Below are positions 43,954 through 56,306 of a stretch of DNA of 64,000 nucleotides, piece after piece. The stretch covers positions 9,342 to 73,341 of the forward strand of contig RWJK01001088.1 in the NCBI GenBank assembly GCA_004335835.1. The letters are read 5' to 3'. The position numbers and the translations under genes were made by a program. The first letter of the stretch is position 1, and each line of letters begins with the position of its first letter. The notes under the pieces are model-generated. The model made no database searches and was not told where the DNA came from. It was given only the letters and a program-made list of their open reading frames with translations. This DNA is from Scenedesmus sp. ARA3 (Eukaryota; Chlorophyta; Chlorophyceae; Sphaeropleales; Scenedesmaceae).

Positions 43954-44473
43954 GGTTGCCTGTGAGTGTCGCGCTGGTGTCAGCCCTTATCTGAAACTGT
44001 AAGGGCTGTGATGGCACTGTTCACAGAAACTCAATGTGATATGCCTCCCCGTGAGCTGCCAAAGAGGTTCATGGTGGGCAACTTTGAGATCGCATGCCGA
44101 GGGGGGTGGTGTGGCTGTGTGCTGCAAACAGTGCTCACGGGGAACAGCGCAGCCAATTGCCTCTGATGTGCACACTGATGTCAAACAATCACCAAAGGTC
44201 CCGAAGCGAGGCAAGCAAGACCGGTGAGCTTGAAGGCCCTTGACACATGCATGTGACAATGACATCTGTTTGGTTCAAACCGACGAAGAAGCAGGCGTTG
44301 TATCTGCTGCGAGCACGCTGGAATGGTTTGAGTAGCTTATGAAATGCAACAGCTATATCGCTATCTGCCCTTCCATAATAATCGCAGAATCAGCAGGCCA
44401 GCCTGCCAGAGCAGCAGCATGATGTCTCGATGCCTTGCAACCTGAGGCGTATAAATCCTTGTCACCCACGAAC
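43954..44473. promoter_or_regulatory. Shared divergent promoter region of PHD-FHA and MCM9
   Basis: 520 bases between the two outward start codons. No repeat or ORF of note. It includes less GC-rich stretches near 44260-44400. TATA-like words (TATAAATC near 44451) lie about 20 bases before the MCM9 ATG, too close to be a standard TATA box for a leader of normal length. Confidence 0.5.
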
Positions 44474-46347
44474 ATGGAATTTGATGAGCAAACCGCTGGT
44501 GCTGCTTTGGCTACGTGCTGTCAGCAGGTGTGCCAGGAGGTTTTGAACGCGCAGCAGCGCATGTGCACTGTGCATTGCTCTGAACAGAAGCGGCTGCTTG
44601 CAGGAGCTTGAGGCAGTGCTGCTAGCTGCTGAGCTGGATGACCACTACGGTGTTTTGCTGGATTTCATCACTCTGCTGCATGAGAATGCGCAGCTGGCAG
44701 CAGCTACAATAGCAAACCCTCAGCACATGCTGCAGCTGCTGGAGGATGCACTGCTTACTGCTCAGGTTCGTCACCGTACAACGTGAACTTGCTCAACAGC
44801 ACGGTTGAAAGACAAACATTGTTCACCTTGAATCGCCCAGTTTGCTGCTACATCCCAGTTTACACCTCCGTCAAGTACAGGTGCATGCTTTACGCCAGCT
44901 GCAGCTGTTATCCTATGCCATTCAGCTATGCGGCAAGCAGATTGTGCAGCTGTGCAGCAGGTGCCTGTATACTAGGATGACCAGGCTGAAGGACACGTTC
45001 CTGCAAGCTGCGGTTGCAAATGTGATTGCCTGATACACAGTCGCACCACTGCACGTGTTGCCTGCACATGTGGCGCTCACTGCTACAGCACTTTTGCTTG
45101 CAGGACACTGTGATGCAGCAGCACCCACACAGGCAGACCATGGCGGTCAAACCCAACGCGCATGTGCGGTTGCACAACCTGCCATACAGTATGGACCCAG
45201 ACCCCAACCCGTTGAATCCAAGCATCAGCAGCATTGGGTCTGCACACCTGGGCAAGCTCGTGACCATCAGCGGAACTGTGCTCAAGGCAGGGCCTGTGAA
45301 GATGTTCGAAGCACAGAAGGTGTTCATGTGCAACAAGTGTAAACACAGGCAAGTATCTGAAATGCGTCTGTGTAGAGATCAGTAGCAGGAGAGCCTTGCA
45401 TGCGCAGCAGCAGCAGCTGGCACATCGACAAGCGCACCATTGAGCAGGGTGGCTGCAGCACAAACTGGGGATACTGCAGCAGTTGCGGGACCACAGCAAC
45501 GCAACTGTGCATCACTGCGACACAAATGCCGAACACACTGCTGTGCTGTGTGGTGCTTGGATGTATGTTGTCTCTAGTTTCACTGCCGCACGCTCACCGC
45601 ACTCACAGGTTCCTGCTGAAGAACAGCAGCGATGGCAGCGACGGCAACAGCAGCAGCAACTATGACCTGCCCATGGAGTGCCCCTCACAAGGGCCCCGGC
45701 CCTGCATGGGCACAAACTTCAGGCCAGTGGATGATGGCCCCGGCTCTGCATGCTACACCAACCACCAGGAGCTGCGCGTGCAGCAGCAGCTGCAGTGCCT
45801 GGAGCCCGGCAGTGTTCCTGCAAGCATCAGCGTGGTGCTGCAGGATGAGCTGGCAGACAGCTGCCAGCCAGGAGGTGCGAGCAACGCTTTTGAACATTGT
45901 GCAGTGGCTTGACCCAGCGCGTGAGCTGAACAAATGGGTTACTATGTTGCTGTCTGTTATTCAGAATGGTGCCGGAGGCTGCTCAACAGAGCACAGTGCG
46001 CTGGTGCAAGGCTACTGTGCAGGACACTTTGTACACACAGCAGCTCTCCCCTTCTGTTTGAAGAAGGGCTCTGGACCTGCTGTTCATTCGCCATGCTCGC
46101 GCACACCTCTGCACGTGTATGTATGTGTGTGTGCACCCTCTGCTATTCAACCAGATGACGTGGAGGTCACAGGCATCGTGCGTGCGCAGTGGCGGCCGCT
46201 GTTCCCCGGGGCGCGCTGCGATGGCACACTGGCTGTCAAGGCCTGCCAGGTCCGCAGCATCAACAGCAGGCATAGAGCAGCTGCGCCACCGCCGGAGGGC
46301 TTGCAGGAGCAGTTCAGGTGAGCGGTGGAACAGCAGATTACGTAGAC

Positions 46348-46395
<48 letters not shown>

Positions 46396-49300
46396 GCTGG
46401 GGCCAGTTGGTTTGGTGCAGCTCTGCTTGAGACGCACTGCAAGCACCAGGCTCCCTCCTTGCTTTGGCGCAGTGCTGGCTCCTTGTTGCCTGGAGATTGT
46501 TTTAGCAGGATGGCGCTGTGAAGCAGCCTAGCACATTCCCTCACTTCTCACCTGACCCCTTCAGAGAATAGAGTGGCCACCCTTCTGCTCACACCACGAA
46601 AAGCATAGCTACCAACCCCCACACGGCACTGTCACCCCACACCGCTTCAGCAAAGCCACCCCAATCCCGTTGCACTTTTGCGCCACATTCCTCCTACCTC
46701 ATAGGGACTTCTGGGCCTTCCATGCGGCCTGCCCCCTCAAGGGCCGCAACAAGATCCTGGCCAGCATCTGCCCGCAGATCTACGGGCTGTTTCTGGTGAA
46801 GCTCGCGGTGGCGCTCACGCTGATCGGCGGCTGCCCGCGCCGCGACGACTCGGGCGCGCACATACGCGGCGAGGTGCACATGCTGCTGATTGGAGACCCA
46901 GGCACCGGCAAGTCGCAGGTGAGTGGGGCTGCACTAATGGTGATACATGTGGCTTGAGTTCCAGGGATGCATGGGGCTCCAGGAGTGTTGAAGTGCCTGT
47001 TCCTGCAGGATTGCTGAAGAGATTATTGGACCTCCAGTGCAGCAGCCAGTCTGTGCAGGGGACTCAGCTGTGTGGTGTTGACTTGCCTGGTGCAGGTGAT
47101 GAAGTTTGCCGCTCGCATGGCGCCAAGGGCAGTGGTGACGACAGGGCGTGGCACCACTGGTGGGTGCAGCTGCAGCGCCTGGCCAGCTGCAAGTAACCTC
47201 TGATGCAGCACACGCCAGGCTCTGTTGTATGCAGCGGCGTGCACTGTGCTGCTGCTCCTGTTTGGGTAGGAGTGTTTATCCAGTTCCCAACGTACAAAGC
47301 ACACGGCAATCTCTCAGCGCTACACAATGGTACACACAGGCATGCGCCACAGCCTGCTTGACACACATCTTCATGCGATGCGCAGGCGCGGGCCTGACCG
47401 TGTCTGCCATGAAGGAGGGCGGTGCGTGGAGCCTGGAGGCTGGTGCGCTGGTGCTGGCTGACGGCGGGCTGTGCTGCATCGACGAGTTTGAATGCATCCG
47501 CGAGGCAGACAGGGCCATGATCCATGAGGCCATGGAGCAGCAGACGCTGCACATCGCAAAGGTGAGCCTGCTGTTGATAAGTGAATTGCTTGTTGCGTGT
47601 AAGCGGGCGAGCAAAGCGTTTGCTGCGGCGCTCAGCAGCCTGTTGGGGCGGCATGCAGCTGTATGTGTATGGACTGAGCTGTGGGTTGATCTGGCTGTTT
47701 GCAGGAATGCTGTGCTGTATGGTATCTGTTTCAGAGTGTACTCATCTTGCTAGCCTCAGCGCCGCACGTCCACTGCAAGCTGCCATAGCTGTTCACAAAG
47801 TCATATGCTGTTGCCACGCTGCTGCCTGCACATACAAGACTGCCGGCAGACTCCGCTGTTGCCTCCACATTCCTGCTGAAGATGTTGCTGGTGTGCGCTG
47901 TCCTGCAGGCCGGCATGGTAACGACGCTGAGCACACGCACCAGCGTGCTGGGCGTGACAAACCCGGCCAAGGGCGCATTCAAGCACGGCAGCAACTGCGC
48001 TGGTGTTGCTGCCACGTCACTCTCAGGGCCGCTGCTCAGCAGGTACTGCCTGCTGGCAACGGGTACTGCCAGCCTTGCACCTGCATGATAGACTGGCAAT
48101 CAAGATGTGGAGACACAATGTGGCTGTAACAAGACGTAGGCAAGGTAGCCATGTGCGTTATGCTGCTGCTGGCTGCTGCAGGTTTGACATCGTGCTGCTG
48201 CTGCTGGACCAGCACGAGCCCACGTGGGACAAGATCGTGTCAGACCACGTGCTCACAACACACCAGCAGGTGAGCCACGAATGACTGCAACCCTGCTTGT
48301 GACAGTTGGTGCTGTTTTGCCAGCCCAGCGCTCCGCCTTTGGACAAAGCGCATAATGCTACCGCCCATGACTGCCCACCAGACCCTGTTGCATGTTCTCC
48401 CTGACTTGCCGCACGCACAAGCAACTGTACCACAACATCCACTGCTGCTACTGGCCTTTGCAGGCGCAGCAGCCGTTTGTGCGGGCGCTGCACGGCTGGA
48501 GCGTCGATGAGCTGCGCTCCTACGTGGCCTGGGCCAAGGCGGCGTGCCCCAACCTCACCATGAGCACTGAGGCTGAGCAGGTGAAGAAAACGTGCCTGGC
48601 TCACATGCCGAGTCAATAAAACATGCTGTGTCTGCAGCGATACAGTGTGCAACATGTCCTTGCATGCTCTCTAGTGTGGTGACTGCTTCAGCAAACCCTC
48701 CGAGAAACATTGTGTTGGCGGTCCATGCCTAGCTGCCGTGCTGGGTGGTTGCCGCCTGCAGGTGCTGCTGGCGTACTACCAGTCGCAGCGGCGCGCGGAG
48801 CAGCGCAGCCAGGCGCGCACCACCATCCGCATGCTGGAGAGCCTCGTGCGCGTCAGCCAGGTGCGCGCTGCATGTGCATGCATGCTGCCTGAAGTTGAGG
48901 GTGTACTCCAACTCTGCTAAGGTTGGGGCATGCACCCTTGCTAGCTGCTGGTCGAATGCAATGCACAGTCGACGCACGCGAAGCAGCACCCACAACAGCC
49001 AGCTAATTCCTTGTGGTGTGTCAGCCCTGTCAGCGCCACCTGGAACTCACAGGACAGCTGCCAATGTCACGCCTGCTGCCCGCACTGCTGGCACTGCTGC
49101 TGCTGCCTTGCAGGCGCACGCGCGCCTGTGTGCGCGCTCCGCAGTCACGCTGCAGGACGCGGTCATGGCTGTGCTGGTGCTGGACAGCAGCATGTGCGGC
49201 AGCAGCCTGCTGGGCTGGAGCAACGCGCTGCACACGCACTTCCCCGAGGACCCTGATGCGGAGTATGAGCAGCTGGAGCGGCTGGTGCTGGCAGGGCTGG

Positions 49301-49419
49301 GGCTGCAGGAAATGGTGAGTGCTGCTGCAGGGGGTGATGACGGCGGTGGTGTTGCTGGCGGTGGGTATGGTGAAAATGATGGGAATGATGGCTTTGGCTT
49401 GGGCAGTCAGGGCTGGTGA
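44474..49419 (+). CDS. MCM9: MCM9 replicative-type helicase subunit
   Basis: Thirteen phase-compatible exons: 44474-44527, 44604-44765, 45104-45348, 45609-45874, 46155-46317, 46705-46918, 47096-47159, 47386-47561, 47909-48042, 48182-48269, 48464-48580, 48762-48860 and 49114-49419; 695 residues. MCM9 works with MCM8 in homologous-recombination repair and mismatch repair. MCM9-specific segments include MCNKCKHRF (zinc motif), [21 protein letters not shown] and [20 protein letters not shown]. Walker A is GDPGTGKS (about 360), Walker B LCCIDEF (about 420), sensor TNP, and the arginine finger PLLSRFD (about 490). The helical end is normal ([35 protein letters not shown]). The protein stops soon after the AAA+ core with a Gly-rich tail, without the long C-terminal extension of animal MCM9. 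A GTGAGT at 49318 could continue splicing, but no convincing next exon was found. Confidence 0.93.
45349..45608 (+). other. GC-AG intron in MCM9
   Basis: The exon ends CACAG followed by GCAAGT; the next exon begins after CTCACAG at 45609. Joined, they give CNKCKHRFLLKN, matching the MCM9 zinc-motif region with correct phase. No GT donor nearby restores this frame. Confidence 0.8.
46351..46390. repeat. (CAG)13 in MCM9 intron 5
   Basis: An uninterrupted CAG run close to the donor side of the intron; non-coding on the model given. Confidence 0.9.
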
Positions 49420-52400
49420 GCAGCCTCACTTGCTGTAGGGTGTGTGGCAGTACTTGTGGCGCCAGTTGTTAACGGCAGCTGTGGGAGGTTGTGTGACGCA
49501 TGCTGCAGTGCCTGCAGATGCACATGACAGCTGCCACATTGCTTAGCGTAGGGTGTGTGGGTAGGCTGGTTCTGCCAAGTGCTGTGTAGCACGTGTGCAG
49601 CATGTGTGTAGCACGTGCAGTTGCTGTGACGCAGGAAACTCAACATGTTCATGGTGCTGCACATACTGGCATTGCCTATCATCTGTCTAGCGTTCATGTG
49701 ACTGGAGGTTTGCCCTGGATCTTGTACTGGTTCTCGCGTGCCTGCATTAATATGAGTGCAGGCACCTCTGTCATGTATGCTGTCAGCTGCTGCCCAGCGA
49801 CATATCTGCTCCCTGCAACAGCTGAACATGGCTTATACGCTTGACCGTTTTTGGCATACCCGCATACATGCATTTGAATGTATTGTGATACGTGCGGATG
49901 CATCTAAGGTTGGACATGCAGATGCATCTGGAGTTGCCAGGGTCTTGGATAGTTCCAATGAGTGACCAGTGCCGATCCACAGCTGTGCAGTCCTGCATAT
50001 TCACGCATTCCTGGCTATTGCCAAATTGGCACGCTGGGACATGGATAATGATAACTGTGTACGACTCGCTGTGGCTGGCATGGCAGGCGGCTGTGGCGTC
50101 TGGTGTCAAGGGTGGGGTTCAGCAGCAGCTAGTGCAACAGCTGTTGCAACCTGCTGCAGCATCGCTAGGATACACATACAATTGTTTGTCTGCGGAGGCT
50201 GCTGTGCATGTTATCTGAGGTTTGTGCAGCATCCCGATTCCTTCAGTTGCATTTTTTGCCTACCTATGCAGTGCGCAGATGCTAGCATGCACTTGAGATG
50301 CACGCCGCCCACACATTGCCTCGAGCGGCTTTGTCTGGTTGCGCTGCATAATTGCGTAACTTGTTGTCTATTACAGATGCTGAGGTGAAGGTGAAGCGGT
50401 TTGTGTCGGATGATGCTTGGGGTTCTGTTAGGTTACTGGTGTCTAGGTTCATTGCTGTTTTTTTGAAAAGGCTTGGGGTGTGCGTAATGCTTGCAAACAC
50501 GAGGGTGTAGTTGCCACTCCATTGGGGCGCGGGGCCGATGGCGTTGATGCTATGGCTTGATGAGTAACATGATGATGATTGCCTCGAGCACTAGTGCCCA
50601 GTACTGGGCCACCCCGCATGGTGTTTTGGCAACCCGTGTGACACTGCAGCGCCAGCACGCCGACTGCAGCTGCCATGTCATGCCATGTTGTTCATGCATG
50701 CCATTTACCGGGTGTTGGTCGGCCATACCTTTGCAAGGGTTCGATTGTTTACAGATGTTCCTTGACCAACATTGGGTTGCGTTACAGCAAGTCATGTGCT
50801 CTTACACTGGAAAGGGAGCGTCCCTTTCGTATGAAACAGTTACTTGCCCAAATCTTCATTCATCAACATGTGTAAGAACAAAAGAGATCTTCAGAACAGC
50901 AAGCCAAGGCTCCTGTCTGTTGCTGCCAGCTGGCCATCAGCTGGCTGCGGCCCCACCCTATGCACCCTTTTTGCTAGACTGTCCATCTTTACATATGCCC
51001 ACATGGTTGGCACTCACTGGCCCCAAGGCCATCAATATTAAGCATGCGGGATGCAGCCTGCTAACAACACACAAGAGTTCTGGGTTGAACCAGCTCAGCA
51101 TACTTGTGCTCAAAGGAACCCCCTCAGCTGCAGACATATAACGTGTAGTGCATAATGCCTGAGGTGTGCATAGTGCCAGCCACAGTGCTGAAGCACACGA
51201 CTGTCCAGCAGCATTATGAGCTGCCTTGATTGCTTGGGATGGACTCAAATACAACATGAAGAGTACCAACTGATGCGCAGAAGTTGACGGCCAAAAAACA
51301 TGGCACAACCCCTTTATTCATTTTTGTGATGTACATGCCATGCGAACATGCCACTACGCAGCCCTGCAACTGGCGCCGGCGCCAAAGCAGGGCTGGGCAG
51401 TTGACATGCCGCGGCAGCAGCAGAAGACACCCAGAAGAACGCAACACAAGCATCTACGGCGCCCATTCACACAGCATTGGCAACGCACACAACCTAACAA
51501 TGCTGGTTGTGCTGTCTTTTCAGGACACAGAGTCCGTTTTAGGTTTCCTTCTGCCCGTGGTAACCCCAGGCGTGCAGCGCCTTTCCGGTCAAACACACCG
51601 CAACACTGCCGTGGAGCATATGCACTGCTGCAGCATGTATGAGCTCCCCCTCGCAGAATGACACGGCAGCAGGCGTACATAGCACCACAGCAACAGCATA
51701 TACGAGTAGCAGATGCTGCGCCCTGCCTAAAGATGTGTTCAAATGAAAATGACTATGTCTGCCCAGCATATATGTTCACAAGTCCTGCCTCCTGGCAACA
51801 GACTCGGGCATGAGATGGGTCTCAAACAACCAAGCGCCATGCTACCCGCCTCCTGCGCTATGCTGCAGCTGCTATAAAGTGCGCAATTGAGTGCCTAGGT
51901 GTGGTGCGTGCGAGCAGCATTGCATCTGCTGCACACGCTTAACCACAGCACCGGCCGAGGCACAACAGGCCACCTCATCCTGCAAAACCAAGCCTGCTTG
52001 ATTCGGTAAGTACACAGCTAACAGCTGATTGCACGTCAACCAGCACACATATGCGGGTAAGAGACAAAAAATGCGCATCAAGGGTGCACAGCAAAGAATG
52101 CAACTGCCGGATCACTATGTCAAGCGAGGATACACATGCGCAGCTAGAGTCCTCATTACCAGGTTTCAGTGAACCCTCACAATGCGCCGCACACACGCCA
52201 AAACCCTCCGCTAAAACCATCAGGCATGCTCTCCAGCCGGCCTGTGCAGGTGCGCTGTGTGGCAAGACAAAACTCAGCATGGTTGCATGTTTGAAGGGTT
52301 CAGAGAGCAGCACAGGCAGCAGCACTAGCGCGACCCACCACACCTCGCCTCTACTGCGGAAGCATGCAGCAGATCCTGGAGCCCAAACAAGAACACGAGC

Positions 52401-52517
52401 AATGCACGTCAGTGCTGATGCACATTGCAGAAACGAACATGAAAAGTACCATAACGAGTAACATAACAACAGAGATGCTGACCATGGCTATAAAACTGCC
52501 GATGCATCAGCGCCAAC
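49420..52517. other. Gene-poor convergent spacer, MCM9 to coiled-coil gene
   Basis: 3.1 kb with no recognised exon. A possible exon-like stretch at 50380-50500 (after a TTACAG) does not join MCM9 in phase and shows no family match. The interval is less CAG-rich than the genes around it. Confidence 0.55.
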
Positions 52518-55500
52518 CTAGATGCTGGCATTAGCAGCCTGGGCATTGGCCGCCAGCACTGCTGCCAGCGCTGCAGCAGTGCCAGCAGCCAGCTCAGGGG
52601 CTGGTGGCGCTGCTGCTGCTGCTGCTGGTGCTGCTGCTGCTGCCGGTGGTGCTGCTGCTGGGTCCGCACCAGCTGTAGGCGCTGCTGGCGCTGCTGATCG
52701 GCCTACTTTGGAAGCTGGTGGTGGTGGTGCTGCTGCTGCTACTGCGGCGGCCAGTCCTGGTGCTGCTGGTACTGCTGGTGCCTCTGCCGCACCAACCACT
52801 GCAGCTTCAGCTGCTGCTGCCACCACCTGCACAGCTCCAGCAGGAGTGCTGCTGCATGACACACCTGCACCTGTGGCTGGTGGCTCTGCAGCACCGGCCT
52901 TTGCCGCATTTGCTGCTGCTGCTGCCGCCTTCGCTGCTGCTGCTGCAGCTGCTGCTGCCTCCCCAGCGGGAACGCCTGTGGCAGAAGTAGCACGCGCTGC
53001 AGCACAGCCAGCAGCCGTGCCTGAAGCTGCTGCAGAAGCGCTAGCTGCAGGCGCAAAGGCCAGTGGGATTGACGCTGCACGGGCCGGCAGCGGCGCTGCT
53101 GCTGGTGCCTTTGGCGGTGGTGCCGCCGCTGCTGCTGCTGCTCCGGACAGTGACAGCAATGCTTCTGCTGCGGCCAGTGGTGCAGGCCCCGCCTTTGCCA
53201 CAGCAGCTGGTGGTGGTGGTGGTGCTGCTGCAGCCTCAGCCTTAGCAGTAGCCTGCGCTGCAGCATTGGCCTTAGCGGCAGCCTGTGCTGCAGCGTTGGC
53301 TTTAGCAGCAGCCTGCGCTGCAGCATTGGCAGCAGCGGCTTTCGAAGCAGCGGCTGCTGCTGCTGCTGCAGCAGCAGCACTGTTTGCTTGGCCAAAGCTG
53401 TCTAGCCTTGGAACGATGCTCCTGCTGCCGGCCCTGCCTGCGCCCCTGCCACCCCCACCCCTGCCCCCTCTGCTGCCGCCGCTGCTGCTGCTGCCACGGC
53501 CAGCACTGTTTGCCATGGCTGCAAATGCGTGCTGTGCTGCTGTTGTGTCGCTGGAAGCTGCTGTGCCTTGAGCTGCAGACAGCTGCGCAGCCATCAAGCT
53601 CTGCCGTGCATTGTTGTATGCAACCAGAGACTCCAGAGTTGGAGGCTTCAGCATAAGTATAGGGCCGCCACCTGATGTGCCATTGCCTGGAGCTTGCAGC
53701 GCATACAGCGTGCTGCCGCTCTGCGCATTAGCCAGCGCTGCTGCAATGGCAGCAGTGGTGTGCATGTTCACCGTCTTAGCACCACCACCACCTGCTGCTG
53801 CTGCTGCCATGCCAGAGCTGCTTGCATTGCCGCCGTTGCGAGCGGCAGCAGCAGCAGCAGCGGCAGCATTCTGGTGTGCTGTGCCGTTCATAGCAGCGAG
53901 TGCTGCTGCCAGAGCCTGCATGGTGACCACTGTTGCAGGGCTGTTGCTGCTGTTGCTGGCGTTACCGCTGCCTGCCCTCTGCAGGTTCAGTGTGACCGGA
54001 AGAGCCACACGAGGCTGCCGCTGAAACACATCCGCTGCACTCAGAGCTTGGCCTGCCAGCCGCTGCTGCTGCAGCTGCTGCTGCTGCAGCGACGGCTGTT
54101 GCGACGGCTGCTGCTGCTGCTGCTGCTGCCGTCGCTTCGCTGGCGGCTTCTTGTTGCTGGCAGAAGCAGCCGCTGCCGCTGCAGCTGCCGCAGCCGCTGC
54201 TGCTGCTGCCGCCGGTGCAGGTCCTCCTGCAGGTTGCTGTGACGCTGCCGACTTCGCACCATCACCTGCCGCTGCTTTCTCCCCTGCTGCTTCTGCTGCT
54301 GTTGCTGCTGCTGGTCCGTTTGTCCCTGATGGTGTGGGGCCAAGCACCAAAGCAGCTGATGCAGAAGCGCCACTGCCACCGGCAGCAGCAGCAGCAGCAC
54401 CGCCTGCAGCTAGTCGCTCAGCAACAGCAGCAGAAGACCTGCGCCCACCCATGCTCAGGCCATTCCGAGCCCTGCCTGTGCCTGTGCCAGCAGCAGCAGG
54501 CCCGCCCGCGCTGCTCACTTTGCCCTTGGAAGCCTTAGCCGCAAGCTGCTTCTTTGCTGCAGCAGCCTCTTGTTCTGCGGCAGCCAGCCGCAGCGCCAAA
54601 TGCGACACTTGCGCATCCTGCTGCTTCGCAAGCGCAGCACTCTTGCCCCGTACCTCCTGCAGCTGCCGCTCCAGTGCTGCAACAAGGGTTTGATGCTCTG
54701 AGAGCTGCTTACGCAGCACGGGCGATGGCAAGGCAGCCTGACCAGCTGCTGCNNNNNNNNNNNNNNNNNNNNNNNNNNNNNNNNNNNNNNNNNNNNNNNN
54801 NNGCTGCTGCTAGGGGCAGCGGTAGTGCGACTGCCTTGCTCGCAATGCGCCTGCTGGTGCGCACAGCAGCTTGCGCTGACGCCGCTGCTGCTCCAGCTGC
54901 TGCTACTGCAGCTGGTGATGCTGCTGCTGGTGCTGCTGCTGCTGCAGCTGCTTGTTTCTGCTGCTGCTGCTGCTGCTGGGTGGCTGGTGACCTAGGGCTT
55001 GTGGCATCAGCAGAGGTTGGCCTGTGTAGGTGCAGCCCGAGCTGTGCCAGCAGCGCCCGCACAGCCATCAGCTCAGTAGCCTGCTGCTGCAGCTGCTTGG
55101 CCTGCTGCACTGCCTGGTTGCTCAGCGCTGCCACCTGCTGCTGCTTGTGCTGCAGCTGGCCATCCTTCTCCTCAAGCTGCTGCTGCAGGTCTTCGATCGT
55201 CTTGCTGCGCTGCTCGAGCTGCCTTTCGTACTCGTACACTTGCAGCTGCAGGTCGCACTTCTTGTGTATGTGCACCTGGGGCATCGCGTGGTGCTCTGCA
55301 ATTCCACAAGGCTTCAAACCTGCACCTGCACCTGCTGCTTTAGATGACGGCCGAAGCTTGCCGCATGCCGCGCTGCCGCACTGGCAGGCTTGCTGCAAGC
55401 TGTGCTTGCCTGCTGCTGCTGCTGCTGCTGCCAGGCCTGCTGCTGAGTGCCGCAGTACCTGCGGGGCCCTGCTGCACCCACCAGCCTTCCCTGCTGCTGC

Positions 55501-56141
55501 TGCTGCTGCTGTACACGGCCCGTGCTTTCCATCCTTGCTGTGCTTGTGCTTGGACCGCTTACTAGTATCCTGTGCCGCTTCCTCCTCCTCATCGTCATGT
55601 AGCAGCACCCATTGTGTTGGCAGCTGCAGTGCTGCCTCGTGAGAGCAGCGGCTAGGGCTGTCCCCATGCTGCTGCAGGCAACACCTGGCAGCAGCTTCAC
55701 CTGCTGCTGCTGCTGCTGCCGCTTGAGCTGAGACTGGGCTGTCCCCACCAGCGGCTCCATCGCAGCAGCAGTCCTCGTCACCCTGCCGCCCCTTCTGCTG
55801 CTGCTGCTGCTGGTCCCTGTGCTGCTGCTGCAGCAGATCGTCTGCCTCCTCTGCTGCAGGTTGCCAGTGCTTCAGAGGACTGTGCTGCCCAAAGATGGCA
55901 GCAGCATGCTTCAAGTCCTCCTCCAGGCCAGGCAGCAGCTCAGCACCCACAGCAGCTAGGTGCGGCCCTGCTGCCATATCAACTAATGCAGGGCCAAGCG
56001 AAGGCGATAAGGGCCTGTGCAGTGGTGTGCTGCAGATCTCTGCAGCTGCTGCTGCTGCTGTGGGGTCTGTGTCTGCTGCCAGCAGATCTGAGCTGGACAG
56101 CGGGTGGCAGTCTGAGCCGTCACAGACAAGGTCGACCTGAG

Positions 56142-56191
<50 letters not shown>

Positions 56192-56283
56192 CATTCAGCA
56201 CAGTCCAGAAGTGACACACGTGCAGCGATGCAGCTGAGAGGCATACTGCCGACGTCTTGCAGAGAGAACAAGGAGACATGCAT
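52518..56283 (-). CDS. Coiled-coil / Ala-Gln-rich exon(s), probable 3' part of the PWWP gene
   Basis: Open coding sequence interrupted by a 50-N gap. From its N-terminal end: DVGSMPLSCIAARVSLL, an Ala run, acidic and His-rich segments, then a clear coiled coil (VYEYERQLEQRSKTIEDLQQ and following heptads, about 55240-55020). After the gap comes a second Leu/Glu/Gln heptad stretch (LSEHQTLVAALERQLQEV) followed by about 600 residues of Ala-rich low complexity with RGGRGGGGRG. It starts only 24 bases after the stop that would end the PWWP open frame, so it is more likely downstream exon(s) of that gene than an independent gene, although an ATG exists at 56283. I could not find a phase-compatible consensus acceptor for the join. 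The reading frame across the N run is off by one, so the gap length is a placeholder. Confidence 0.6.
54753..54802. other. Assembly gap, 50 N
   Basis: Exactly 50 N flanked by GCTGCTGC on both sides, inside coding sequence. Read as is, the frame ahead of the gap hits a stop soon after it (SSWSGCLAIARAA then stop), while the other frame continues into the second coiled coil. The missing piece is probably a CAG/CTG (Ala/Gln) tract. Confidence 0.97.
56144..56189. repeat. (CAG/CTG)15 coding an Ala run
   Basis: An uninterrupted triplet run; on the minus strand it reads as a poly-Ala tract near the start of the coiled-coil ORF. Confidence 0.9.
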
Positions 56284-56306
56284 GTATGTGTGTCATGTCA
56301 CAGCGA

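Noticed and set aside
50376..50508. Extra MCM9 exon after a TTACAG acceptor
   Set aside because: The phase does not match the 49317 donor and the translation has no MCM9 similarity.
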